Below are positions 16,446-24,630 of a stretch of 31,074 nt of DNA, piece by piece. Made by a program: the position numbers and the translations under genes. Where the stretch lies: assembly GCA_041667545.1 (NCBI GenBank), contig JBAYES010000021.1, positions 1 to 31,074 of the forward strand, read 5' to 3'. Under the pieces are notes generated by a model. That model saw only the letters and a list, made by a program, of their open reading frames with translations, had not been told where the DNA came from and did not search any database. The number at the start of each line of letters is the position of its first letter. Positions within the stretch are counted from its first letter, which is position 1. The DNA comes from SLID01 sp041667545 (GTDB taxonomy: Bacteria; Omnitrophota; Gorgyraeia; Tantalellales; Tantalellaceae).

Positions 16446-17452
16446 CAGGGTATCCTCCTGAGAAAAGTATTGGCCAGAAAAATTTCAAAAAGAACCAGCA
16501 CCATCGCGGGAAAAAGAAAATACCCGAAAAGTTCCTTGTATATATTGTACCCCGTTTCCTCAATAGCGGTTTTTTCTAACCTGTCTATCTCCGCGTATAT
16601 TTTTTCAAGCGAAGCGGTATCGTTACCCCTGAAATATACTCCCCCCGTCTTGTCGGCGATGTCTTTGAGCAGCTTTTCATCTATAGATATTTCGACCGGC
16701 TGCAGCATCACGTTCCCGAACCTGTCCTGGAAAGGATATGGCGCCATTCCCTCCGTTCCCATCCCGATCGTATGAACGGTAACCCCCATTGCCTTCGCCA
16801 CTTCAGCAGCCACAAGGGGCGATATCCTCCCGGCATTATTCCTTCCGTCAGTAAGGAGTATTATGACTTTCTCTTTGGAATCAGAATCCTTAAGCCTGTT
16901 CAAAGAAGCCATTACGGCGGTACCGATGGCCGTACCGTCCTCTACCATACCTATCCTGACCCTCTCAAGGTTATGTTCCAGCCAGTCATGATCCAAAGTA
17001 AGCGGACAAGCGGTATACGCGACCCCGGCGAAAGCCACAAGAGCTATGCGGTCGGAAAAACGTTTTCCAATAAAATTTTTAACAACGGATTTCAGAGCCT
17101 CCAACCGGTCTACTTTTTTTCCCTTAAGTTCAAAATCCATGGCCTTCATACTTGTGGAAATATCAACCGCAAGAACAATGTCTATTCCCTCGACATAACG
17201 CTTGGTTTCCTCGAGCATGGATTGCGGCCTCGCGGCGGCGAATATCAAGAGTAAAAGCGCGAGAGCTCTCAGATAGATCAGTTTTTTCCGCATTTTCACC
17301 CTTAAAGAATCTTTTATCCCGCTGATAAGGTCTTTATTGGAAAACCTTATCGCCCCGGAACTCTTTGATCCCGATCTTTTAAAGGCATAAACTATCAGCG
17401 GAATTAACGCTAATGAAATAAACGCCCATGGAAAGGCAAAACGCAAACTCAT
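16445..17452 (-). CDS. batA: BatA-like von Willebrand factor A membrane protein
   Basis: A 335-residue paralog of the following gene: N-terminal helices (about 8-24 and 58-74, the second ending in the family's ARPQ), a VWA domain with an intact MIDAS (D97-x-S99-x-S101 in VDISTSM, DGTAIGTAV, LTDGRNNAG) and a C-terminal helix (about 312-330). Both VWA proteins share KxxxxxxVKxFIGKRxxDRIALVAF and ACPLTLD-type motifs, which shows they arose by duplication, as usual in Bat operons. It starts inside the end of the DUF4381-like gene with a 4-bp ATGA overlap and ends in a TGATG overlap with batB, so stoichiometric translation is likely. Confidence 0.92.
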   Translation of the reverse strand: MSLRFAFPWAFISLALIPLIVYAFKRSGSKSSGAIRFSNKDLISGIKDSLRVKMRKKLIYLRALALLLLIFAAARPQSMLEETKRYVEGIDIVLAVDISTSMKAMDFELKGKKVDRLEALKSVVKNFIGKRFSDRIALVAFAGVAYTACPLTLDHDWLEHNLERVRIGMVEDGTAIGTAVMASLNRLKDSDSKEKVIILLTDGRNNAGRISPLVAAEVAKAMGVTVHTIGMGTEGMAPYPFQDRFGNVMLQPVEISIDEKLLKDIADKTGGVYFRGNDTASLEKIYAEIDRLEKTAIEETGYNIYKELFGYFLFPAMVLVLFEIFLANTFLRRIP

Positions 17453-18441
17453 TCGCTTTCGTCTCCTTCTAAAACCCGGGTCTGTTCTACTAATCTCTCG
17501 GCCGAACTGAAACTATCAAGCATTTCAAGAGGACTCGGTCCGTATTTGGCGAATTTCACCATATCGCAATGTGACAAGAATTCCCTTAGAAGCTCTTTAT
17601 GCTCCTCTTTCAGTTTTGGCGACCCTCGCAAACTTTCAAGAAATTCTTCCGTGGTCATTTCAGGAGCCCTGAAAAAGAACCTCCCCTCAAGATAGTATCT
17701 CACTATTTCCGAAAGCCGTATGTAGTACTCCTTTACAAGACCCTTTTCGGGCAGTTTCATAGCTCTAAGTTCGCTAAGCCTCTCATACGCTATTTCATCG
17801 GGAGGCCTTGCCCTCAAAGCGGCTTCAACAGCTTCTCTTTTCCTTTTTCTTATCCAGAGCGCCAGGAGAACCATAGCGGCCGCCAGAATAAGGATAGCCG
17901 CGAGAAAGGTTTTTACGCGGGCGGCGGGGTTCAATATTCCTCTTATGTCCTTTATATCGGAAGCGTCTTCGGGATCAAGTACACTCATCACCTCTATAGG
18001 CACCTGACGGCTGAAAACACTTTTCCATTCGCTATCCTCTCCCGTCTTGTAAAGCACCTTAATAGGCGGAATAACATGCGTTCCCGTCCGGTATATGCTG
18101 TAAGTATAGACCCTTCCTTCGCGCTTTTCGCCGAAAGGTCCCGTTTTAAGAAGTTCGGATGAGATAAAAGAAAATTCCCCGGTCTCCTCGGGCTTTTCCG
18201 GGAAGATCAGCTGAACGCCTTTTCTCGCGGGCGATGCAACTTCAAGGTTTATCCTGTCACCTATGCGGGCTTCCGCGCTATCGGAAAATACTGTTATTTC
18301 AGGCTCATCCCCCGCGATAGATATGTCCCCGAGCAAAAGGACCAAACCCGCCAGAAGCGCCGTTATCCGGATACTCTTTAAAAAACCGTGTCCGGAACCA
18401 AAATATCGGATATCTGTAACAGCTAAAGCATCTTTTCTCAA
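17449..18441 (-). CDS. DUF4381-like membrane protein of the Bat operon
   Basis: A 330-residue protein with an N-terminal signal or membrane segment (about 20-43), a periplasmic beta-type domain with BatD-like features (RIGDRINLEV, TGTHVIPPIKVLYK), a membrane helix (about 176-197, TFLAAILILAAAMVLLALWI) and a cytoplasmic helical domain (YERLSELRAMKLPEKG, YIRLSEIVRYYLEGRF, TTEEFLESL). This resembles the DUF4381 proteins that accompany MoxR-DUF58-VWA genes; their role is unknown. The start is a TTG at 18441, 5 bp after the DUF58 stop, with GGTGAGG as ribosome-binding site about 10 bp before; no in-frame ATG lies before the first membrane segment. The unusual start codon may hold its expression below that of batA. 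Confidence 0.8.
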   Translation of the reverse strand: MRKDALAVTDIRYFGSGHGFLKSIRITALLAGLVLLLGDISIAGDEPEITVFSDSAEARIGDRINLEVASPARKGVQLIFPEKPEETGEFSFISSELLKTGPFGEKREGRVYTYSIYRTGTHVIPPIKVLYKTGEDSEWKSVFSRQVPIEVMSVLDPEDASDIKDIRGILNPAARVKTFLAAILILAAAMVLLALWIRKRKREAVEAALRARPPDEIAYERLSELRAMKLPEKGLVKEYYIRLSEIVRYYLEGRFFFRAPEMTTEEFLESLRGSPKLKEEHKELLREFLSHCDMVKFAKYGPSPLEMLDSFSSAERLVEQTRVLEGDESE

Positions 18442-18446
18442 GGCAA

Positions 18447-19331
18447 TTACCTCACCGCCATTCGTTTTTTTCTTTTTCTGAAAAATCTTATGAGGGGTTC
18501 AACATACGATCCGTTAGTGTACACATCCACACTGTCGACACCCGCGTCCCTGAAAATAATGGACCGTTCTTTTATGAACTTTGCGGCAGATTTCCTGTAA
18601 TGGTCCCGGGCCTCGCCCGAGAAAGTATCTACAACAAAAACTTTACCTGTTTCAGCGTCTTCGAACCGTACCATTCCGGATCTCGGAAGCGCCGTCTCGG
18701 AAGGGTCGGATATTGACACCGCTATAACATCATGCCTTTTGTTGATTATGGCAAGAGTTTTACCGTATCCCTCGTCTATAAAATCCGAAATCAGAAAAGT
18801 TATTGTCCTGCGCGTTGAAACCCTGTTGAGATGTTCAAGGACGTTCTTTATGTTGGTGCCTTTCCCCCGCGGGTTATTATAAAGACCTTCCCGTATTACC
18901 CTTAGAACATGCCGTAGACCTTTTTTCGGCGGAATGAAGCGCTCTACCCTGTCGGTAAAGGTTATCATTCCCACCTTGTCATTGTTCTGGGTGGCGGAAA
19001 AAGCTATCACCGAACATAATTCGGCCGCAAGTTCGCTTTTAAGCTTGCCCGAAGTCCCGTACTTTTCCGACATGGATACATCCAGAAGTATCATTATGGT
19101 AAGCTCCCTTTCCTCTACGAATTTCTTCACAAAAGGATGCCCCATCCTGGCTGTAACGTTCCAGTCTATGGACCTTATCTCATCTCCCGGGTTATAGTTG
19201 CGCACCTCATCAAATTCCATCCCAGCGCCTTTAAAGACACTCTGGTACTTGCCCGCAAAAACATCCGTGACTTTGCGCGAGGTGGTTATCTGTATACGGC
19301 GTATCTTTCTGATGACTTCTTTAGGTATCAT
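18447..19331 (-). CDS. DUF58-domain protein of the MoxR/Bat operon
   Basis: A 294-residue soluble protein with the DUF58 signature FDEVRNYNPGDEIRSIDWNVTARMG near residue 40-65 (here described by its FDEVR...IDWNVTAR core), followed by a VWA-like domain with LLDVSMS (DxSxS). DUF58 proteins are constant partners of MoxR ATPases and are thought to recruit or present client proteins; no enzymatic activity is established. It begins 18 bp after moxR and is followed after 5 bp by the DUF4381-like gene. A predicted N-terminal basic segment (IRKIRRIQ) and no membrane helix are seen, unlike longer DUF58 proteins with two N-terminal helices. The call is secure; the role is inferred from family and position. 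Confidence 0.92.
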   Translation of the reverse strand: MIPKEVIRKIRRIQITTSRKVTDVFAGKYQSVFKGAGMEFDEVRNYNPGDEIRSIDWNVTARMGHPFVKKFVEERELTIMILLDVSMSEKYGTSGKLKSELAAELCSVIAFSATQNNDKVGMITFTDRVERFIPPKKGLRHVLRVIREGLYNNPRGKGTNIKNVLEHLNRVSTRRTITFLISDFIDEGYGKTLAIINKRHDVIAVSISDPSETALPRSGMVRFEDAETGKVFVVDTFSGEARDHYRKSAAKFIKERSIIFRDAGVDSVDVYTNGSYVEPLIRFFRKRKKRMAVR

Positions 19332-19349
19332 GATCCATCCCCGCCAAGT

Positions 19350-20342
19350 TTATGGGACTTCGACTTCTTCGAATATTCTTTTGACTATATCTTCCGAGGT
19401 CTTGTCTTCGGCTTCGGCCTCGTAGCTGGGGATCACCCTGTGCCTGAGAACGTCCATCCCTATGGATTTCACATCCTGCGGAGTAACATATCCCCTTCTT
19501 TTAAGAAAAGCATATGCCTTGGCCGCCACCGCGAGATAAATGCTGGCTCTCGGCGAAGCTCCGTATTCTATAAGCCCGTCAAGGTCCTTAATGCCGGAAG
19601 AAGAAGGTTGTCTGGTGGCAAAAACAATGTCGATTATGTACTTTTCTATCTTTTCGTCGATATACACCTCGTTTATTATCTTCCTCGCTTCGATTATCTT
19701 TTTAGGATCGATAACGGCCTTCACGTCGAACTTTTTGTCCGTAACGGCCATGGACCTGAGAATACGGAGCTCCTCTTCCCTGTTCGGATATCCTATATTG
19801 ATCTTCAGCATGAACCTGTCAACCTGCGCTTCCGGAAGAGGATAGGTTCCTTCCTGTTCAACGGGGTTCTGCGTGGCAAGCACCAGAAAAGGATCGGGCA
19901 ATTTAAAAGTATTCTCGCCTATTGTAACCTGCCTTTCCTGCATCGCCTCGAGAAGAGCGCTTTGTACTTTGGCCGGGGCCCTATTGATCTCATCGGCCAG
20001 TATTATGTTAGAGAATATCGGCCCTTTTTTTGTCGTGAACGCGCCGTCTTTGGGGTTGTACACAAGAGTTCCCACAAGATCGGCCGGCAAAAGGTCGGGC
20101 GTGAACTGAAGGCGCTGGAAGCCGGTATTGATGGCCGCCGCTATGGTCCTGACCGACATGGTCTTAGCAAGGCCAGGCACACCTTCAATAAGCACATGGC
20201 CGTTGGCAAGAAGCCCTACTAAAAGCCGCTCTATAAGGTAGTCCTGCCCTATTATGACTTTGTGTATCTCTGTTATGAGATCCCCTATAAACCCGCTCTC
20301 ATTCTGCACCTTTTCATTTATGGCGGTTATTCCCTCTCCCAT
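19350..20342 (-). CDS. moxR: MoxR-family AAA+ ATPase
   Basis: A 330-residue ATPase with Walker A GVPGLAKT (54-61), Walker B/sensor block ILADEINRAP, the MoxR-typical ALLEAMQERQVTIG and TQNPVEQEGTYPLPEAQ sensor region, and DRFMLK. MoxR ATPases act as chaperone-like motors with VWA and DUF58 partners, and this one heads the operon that contains exactly those partners. The ATG is preceded by a strong AAGGGGG. A promoter with TTGAAT and TATATT separated by 17 bp lies 53 bp upstream, and the nine genes that follow it are tightly spaced or overlapping down to metH. Confidence 0.96.
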   Translation of the reverse strand: MGEGITAINEKVQNESGFIGDLITEIHKVIIGQDYLIERLLVGLLANGHVLIEGVPGLAKTMSVRTIAAAINTGFQRLQFTPDLLPADLVGTLVYNPKDGAFTTKKGPIFSNIILADEINRAPAKVQSALLEAMQERQVTIGENTFKLPDPFLVLATQNPVEQEGTYPLPEAQVDRFMLKINIGYPNREEELRILRSMAVTDKKFDVKAVIDPKKIIEARKIINEVYIDEKIEKYIIDIVFATRQPSSSGIKDLDGLIEYGASPRASIYLAVAAKAYAFLKRRGYVTPQDVKSIGMDVLRHRVIPSYEAEAEDKTSEDIVKRIFEEVEVP

Positions 20343-20394
20343 ATAATACCCCCTTGTTATTTACAAAAGAAAACCTTATCTGTCCGCAGATTGT

Positions 20395-20423
20395 AATATA
20401 CAACAACCAAGCCCGAAATTCAA
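20395..20423 (-). promoter_or_regulatory. Sigma-70-type promoter for the moxR-bat-metH operon
   Basis: On the minus strand TTGAAT (20418-20423) and TATATT (20395-20400) are separated by 17 bp. The -10 matches 5 of 6 and the -35 4 of 6 consensus bases. The predicted start lies about 45 nt before the moxR ATG. No operator-like repeat is obvious within it. Confidence 0.6.
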
Positions 20424-20446
20424 GACAGCGCATTTGCGTGCACTCC

Positions 20447-20477
20447 CGCGAAAAGTCCCTTTCGGGCTTTCCCCTTG
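20447..20477 (+). repeat. Partial R3 arm
   Basis: CGCGAAAAGTCCCTTTCGGG followed by CTTTCCCCTTG matches the right arm of the R3 palindrome (20960-20990, read in reverse complement) at 30 of 31 positions. It lies on the other side of R1 copy D, just upstream of the moxR promoter, and looks like the remnant of a second R3 copy. Confidence 0.75.
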
Positions 20478-20519
20478 TCCGACATGACCCAAGCACATTG
20501 CAGAGATAGCAGCGTCTCT

Positions 20520-20678
20520 GCTACAAGGGTCTGGCATTCCCTGCGAGGGACGCTCGATTTTCCCGGCGAGAAAATCGAGCTCGACGGACGACCTCGTTCC
20601 CGCGAGGGCCCGTGCCCTCGCGAACCATGCCCACTCGGTCGTCCAACGCCCTCTCCGGGAACACCAGACCCTTGTAGC
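20520..20678 (-). repeat. Palindromic structured repeat R1, copy D
   Basis: Opposite orientation to copies A-C. Closing arms GCTACAAGGGTCTGG and CCAGACCCTTGTAGC; hairpin 2 is CTCGATTTTC/GAAAATCGAG; hairpin 1 has GGACGACC/GGTCGTCC and, read in element orientation, an apical stem CGCGAGGGC/GCCCTCGCG closing on the same ACGG loop. Every base of that stem outside the GGC core differs from copies A-C, yet it still pairs. The left arm has the CATTCCC variant and the right arm the TGTTCCC variant, so the copy looks chimeric. A 7-bp hairpin GCAGAGA/TCTCTGC (20500-20522) abuts its left edge. Confidence 0.92.
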
Positions 20679-20780
20679 TGTAACGCCTCAAACGGGATTC
20701 CGGAGACACGAAATTTGAGTATGACGAAAATAGCCGTGGCTCTTAAGCATCAGGTGCTCATGCGTACATAGATCTGCTTA

Positions 20781-20990
20781 CGCGAAAAGTTCCTTTCGGG
20801 TAAGGGGCCCTGTTTGGAATTTTAGGATTTTGTATGGCGTTTTTTGACAATTACAACACTTGCGGTTGTTTGAACCCTCCGGAGCCCCGCTCTTTGGGGG
20901 CGGAGGAGGGTGAGTTCCGCAAGGTCGAAAAACGCCATACAAAATCCGTTAAGAAATTCCAAGGGGAAGGCCCGAAAGGGACTTTTCGCG
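20781..20990. repeat. Long palindromic repeat R3
   Basis: A 210-bp imperfect palindrome in the gap between moxR and the helicase. The arms share GCGAAAAGT-CCTTTCGGG, TTGGAATTT, GGATTTTGTATGGCGTTTTT and TTGCGG, in the same order on both strands. The centre is a separate GC-rich hairpin (ACCCTCC...GCCCC against GGGGGC...GGAGGGT). The right edge is 36 bp from the helicase stop, so the helicase transcript would end in this structure. No open frame of note lies in it. Length, long TIR and a partial copy nearby suggest a MITE. Confidence 0.85.
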
Positions 20991-21026
20991 AGTCAGGCTT
21001 CAGAGGACCCACCGCGACGGGGCAGG

Positions 21027-23018
21027 TCAGTCTATTTCCGTGTGTTTTGAGAAGAAGTCTCTTACGTCTTTTATTTCTTTGGTTGTGTCACATTTCGGCA
21101 GGTACGAGAGGAACCTTTTGCCGTACTCCCGCGTCCGTATCCTCGGGTCAAGAACGGCAAAAACGCCTCTGTCAGAATGGCCTCTTATGAGCCGACCGAA
21201 TCCCTGTTTGAACATTATAAGCGCCTGCGGCATTTGATATTCCACAAATGGGTTCCCCCCGGATTCTCTGATCGCCCTCATCCTGGCGGAATTTACGGGA
21301 TCTGTGGGGACCCCGAACGGAAGACGCGTCACTATTACGCACTCTAAAGAACTTCCGGGAACATCCACTCCCTGCCAGAAAGTAGTGGTCCCGAAAAGTA
21401 TTCCGTTATTGTTCTTCTTAAAGACATCAAGAAGAACATACCTCGGCATATCCCCCTGTTTCATTATGTATATGTCGGGCCTGTCGGAGGATATAGCCGA
21501 TGCGACCGCATTAAGCATATCATAACTCGTAAAAAGAGCGAATATCCTTCCTCCCATAGCGTCATATACCGCGGTTATGTGCGCGGCGAGATCCGACTTA
21601 AAAGATCCTTTTTCGGCAACCGGGTCACTGATCCCATCGGGCAGATAGAAAAGAACATTCTCCTTGTAGTTGTAAGGAGAATCCACGGCGATTTCGAGAG
21701 GATCGTATATCCCCAGCCTTTCCTTGAAAAAAGTAAAATCACCTTTCCTCGAAGATGAAGAAAGCGTAGCCGATGTCAGGACCACGGGCGATATCTTCTC
21801 AAAGATACTTTCTTTCATATGGCGGCTGACATCAATGGGAGAAGCATTGAAGGACATCGCTCCGGCCGGGCCTGGCCCGCGTCTATCCGCCCAGAAAACA
21901 TACCCTTCGGGCCGGTCCCTGAAGATCACGGTTGCGGACCTCATCATTTTATCGGCTCTTTCGGCATAAACATTGGCCATTTCGGGTATATCCGGATCCT
22001 CACTTTGATCCCCGAGAACAAGAAGGGAATCTCTGGTATTCCGGAGAGAATCTAATATCTCTTCGCATGAAATATCTTTCGGCCGAAATTCCCGGGAACC
22101 GTCTCCCATGGCCAGAACGGAAGACGCTTTATGAAAAAAAATTTCGGCGGCGGACCTGAGTTTCACCATATTGTCTTTAACGAGGTTTTCCGCCTCCCCC
22201 GCCTTGTCCGGCGCGGAATGCTTAAGGAAAGATAGCTTTATGAGATCCTCGACCTTTCCCATGAAATTTCCGAGACCCGCTGATGTGAACTCAAGCCCGA
22301 AATGTCCCGTTGCGACATCTTCAAGCGTGTGCGCCTCATCCACCACAAGAGCGTTAAAATCCGGAAGTACTTTCGTTCCCTCTTTAAGCGCCGTAAAAAG
22401 AAGAGCATGATTGGCCACAAGAAGATGCGACTCGGCCTGCTGTCTTTTCGCGGACATGAAAAAACAATCCTCGTAATGCCGGCATCTTTTTCCGTAACAG
22501 AGGTCCGATTCTCTTCGGAACTTTTCCCATACCTTTCCGTCGGGAATAAAATCCATATCCGTCACAAGACCGGTTTCTGTGGTCTTTATCCATCGCGTTA
22601 TCTTCTCGACCTGCGCGGAATAGAATTTTTGGTCAAAAAGATCATCTTTTGGAAAAAGACCCGCCTTTTTCAGGCAAATGTAATTCCCGGAACCCATGCA
22701 CAGGGAAAAACGAAGATCTACCCCGAGAACGTCTTTAAGAAGAGGCAGGTCTTTAACAAAAAGCTGGTTCTGGAGGGCTTTGGTGTATGTGGATACGACA
22801 ACCTTACGTTCTTCAGCGACGGCCCAGTTTATGAAGGGAACAAGATATGCAAGGCTTTTCCCGACACCCGGACCCGCTTCGGCTATAAGGACCTTATTGT
22901 CCCTTATAGCATCTTCAACAGATAGAGCCATCTGCAGCTGTTCCGAACGGAATTCATAAAATTCCAGTTTTCCGGATATTATACCGTTTTCGCAAAAACA
23001 TTCTTTAGCTGTAAGCAT
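21027..23018 (-). CDS. DinG/XPD-family Fe-S DNA helicase
   Basis: A 663-residue superfamily-2 helicase. Walker A is AEAGPGVGKS (47-55 region), the DEAH box is at 227-230, and four cysteines between motifs I and II (C115, C174, C179, C185) are placed like the [4Fe-4S] ligands of XPD and DinG. Motif VI reads QGFGRLIRG. The family unwinds DNA 5' to 3' and acts on forked, R-loop or G-quadruplex structures. Walker A has P and V where T and T are usual. I took the ATG at 23018 (after GGGGATAAAACC) and not the frame start at 23075, because the latter overlaps the upstream gene. It lies 4 bp after the DUF6873 stop. I leave the symbol blank: the bacterial homologs DinG and YoaA cannot be told apart here. 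Confidence 0.9.
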   Translation of the reverse strand: MLTAKECFCENGIISGKLEFYEFRSEQLQMALSVEDAIRDNKVLIAEAGPGVGKSLAYLVPFINWAVAEERKVVVSTYTKALQNQLFVKDLPLLKDVLGVDLRFSLCMGSGNYICLKKAGLFPKDDLFDQKFYSAQVEKITRWIKTTETGLVTDMDFIPDGKVWEKFRRESDLCYGKRCRHYEDCFFMSAKRQQAESHLLVANHALLFTALKEGTKVLPDFNALVVDEAHTLEDVATGHFGLEFTSAGLGNFMGKVEDLIKLSFLKHSAPDKAGEAENLVKDNMVKLRSAAEIFFHKASSVLAMGDGSREFRPKDISCEEILDSLRNTRDSLLVLGDQSEDPDIPEMANVYAERADKMMRSATVIFRDRPEGYVFWADRRGPGPAGAMSFNASPIDVSRHMKESIFEKISPVVLTSATLSSSSRKGDFTFFKERLGIYDPLEIAVDSPYNYKENVLFYLPDGISDPVAEKGSFKSDLAAHITAVYDAMGGRIFALFTSYDMLNAVASAISSDRPDIYIMKQGDMPRYVLLDVFKKNNNGILFGTTTFWQGVDVPGSSLECVIVTRLPFGVPTDPVNSARMRAIRESGGNPFVEYQMPQALIMFKQGFGRLIRGHSDRGVFAVLDPRIRTREYGKRFLSYLPKCDTTKEIKDVRDFFSKHTEID

Positions 23019-23022
23019 GGTT

Positions 23023-23760
23023 TTATCCCCGGTGGTATATTGGGTCCCGCCCAAAAAAGAAAAGGCCCCCGGCATCGTAAAGAGGAAGGGCTTCTACATA
23101 GACATTCTTTCTTGAGTGAGTCTTTATAAAGTTCAATATCTCGGCGCCTTCGGGATGTAATCGCGGGTCACCCGCGAGAACAACATCTCCTTCGGGGGTT
23201 AACCCTCCCGCGCCGCCTATGAAACCGTATTTTTCCCCAGGGAGCTTCACATGTCCCGGTAATATTTCAAGAACCTGCATGCCGTTCTTCCTTCCCATCT
23301 CAGCTATCTTTCTGTCGGATGTCACAAAAGCGTTATCACTTACGGCAAGCGCTGAACAGCGCGTATACCCCTGAGAAACGTTTAAAACGTCAAAATTCTT
23401 TTTTCTGACGTTTTCAAGCACTGTCCTGTCAATATGTTCCCCGTTAAGAAAGACCTTTTTCCCCACACGGACCGCGTTGTAAAGAGCGGTATGGGGATAA
23501 ACCCCGCTGGGGTCTTTCTTACCCGCAATAAGGTGTACCCCGAGATCTTTCATTTTTCCCAAAAATCCCGCATCTATCGACGGGGCGTGAACAGCGGTCT
23601 CACCGTCTAACTGAAAAAAATATATATCCGGATGGGACGATATGGTCCCATACACCTCGGGTTCTTTCCGAAAAAAAGGCAGAAATTCCGATGATGGCAG
23701 CGCCTTTTTCAGACTTCTGACATATTCTTCCGGCATCCTTTTATCGTAAACTGTAAACAT
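23023..23760 (-). CDS. DUF6873-like protein (GME-fold family)
   Basis: A 245-residue soluble protein that I recognise, with moderate confidence, as DUF6873-like: features include NVSQGYTRCSALAVSDNAFVT-type central motif (SQGYTRCS), GFIGGAGG, VLAGDPRLHPEG and the C-terminal EALPLYDAGGLFF. The fold is thought to be related to the arginine-deiminase (GME) superfamily, but the typical catalytic pattern is not obvious and no reaction is known. It starts 6 bp after the Elp3-like gene and is followed by the helicase after 4 bp, so all three share a transcript. The sequence is not rich in cysteines and has no signal peptide or membrane segment. Confidence 0.7.
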   Translation of the reverse strand: MFTVYDKRMPEEYVRSLKKALPSSEFLPFFRKEPEVYGTISSHPDIYFFQLDGETAVHAPSIDAGFLGKMKDLGVHLIAGKKDPSGVYPHTALYNAVRVGKKVFLNGEHIDRTVLENVRKKNFDVLNVSQGYTRCSALAVSDNAFVTSDRKIAEMGRKNGMQVLEILPGHVKLPGEKYGFIGGAGGLTPEGDVVLAGDPRLHPEGAEILNFIKTHSRKNVYVEALPLYDAGGLFFFGRDPIYHRG

Positions 23761-23766
23761 AACCCG

Positions 23767-24591
23767 TCACACCTTCTCCGAGCGCTGTTTAGCTAAATGT
23801 CCGAAAGCCGGATGGAACGGACCCGCGAGATATTCTTCCCCCGAAATAAGTCCCTCTGAAGAATGAAGCCCGCATCGTATCACCTTTACTCCGGACCTTC
23901 GGAAGAACGAAAGAAGTTTTGCCGCTCTCTCAACAGCTTGTTCCATTTCAAGCGGAACATATTCCCCTCTTTCCCACATATCCGCAAGCTCGGTACCCTT
24001 CATGACTATTACAGGATATATTCTCACCTGGCCCGCGCCAAGTTCCACAGCCTTCTCCGCTGTGAAAAATTCCTTTTCGTACGAACTTAAGGGCAGACCC
24101 AGCATCATCTGATGCGCAAGCTCGAAACCTCCGGAGCGGATAAGACGAGAAGCCTCGATAACATCTTCCGGGGTATGCCCCCTCCCCGACGCGTCAAGTA
24201 CATCAGCCGACATTGACTGCACCCCAAGTTCTATGCATGTTACACCATGATCCCGTAAAAAAGAAATTTTGTTTTCGTCTATAAGATCGGGCCTTGTGGA
24301 AACCCGCATTCCCTGGATCCTACCCTTGAGAAGAAATTCTTTTGCCGGGTCAAGCAGCGTTTCTTGCAGCGTTTCCGGCACGCCCGTAAAACTTCCTCCG
24401 AAAAATCCTGCCTGTATATATACCCCTTCCCGAGGCATGGTAGCCAGGTAAGTTTCGATCCTGGCGCGGACTTCTTCCGCTGTCGGGATCTTATCTCCGC
24501 GTTCGCCCGTTATTCTTCCCTGGTCGCAGAAAATACATTTATGGGGGCATCCTCTGTGGGGAATAAAAAAAGGTATAGTGTAATGTTTCAT
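23767..24591 (-). CDS. Radical SAM protein, Elp3-like without acetyltransferase domain
   Basis: A 274-residue radical-SAM enzyme. The cluster motif is C15-x3-C19-x2-C22 in RGCPHKCIFCDQ, followed by the Elp3/COG1243-type features GGSFTG, RVSTRPD, ELGVQSMS, RGHTPED and LPLSSYEKE, then YPVIVMKGTELADMWERGEY. Elp3 enzymes work on wobble uridines of tRNA with a radical-SAM and a GNAT domain; this protein ends before any GNAT domain, so either it belongs to a GNAT-less bacterial branch or it acts on another substrate. The ATG has no Shine-Dalgarno and sits two bases after TATAAT. It is first in the operon with DUF6873 and the helicase. Confidence 0.85.
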   Translation of the reverse strand: MKHYTIPFFIPHRGCPHKCIFCDQGRITGERGDKIPTAEEVRARIETYLATMPREGVYIQAGFFGGSFTGVPETLQETLLDPAKEFLLKGRIQGMRVSTRPDLIDENKISFLRDHGVTCIELGVQSMSADVLDASGRGHTPEDVIEASRLIRSGGFELAHQMMLGLPLSSYEKEFFTAEKAVELGAGQVRIYPVIVMKGTELADMWERGEYVPLEMEQAVERAAKLLSFFRRSGVKVIRCGLHSSEGLISGEEYLAGPFHPAFGHLAKQRSEKV

Positions 24592-24630
24592 AAATTATAC
24601 CGCCATAACCTCGTAAGTATTGCCCATTCG

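Noticed and set aside
19137..20222. 361-codon open frame on the plus strand over moxR
   Set aside because: Antisense shadow of the moxR and DUF58 genes; no family features and a skewed composition.
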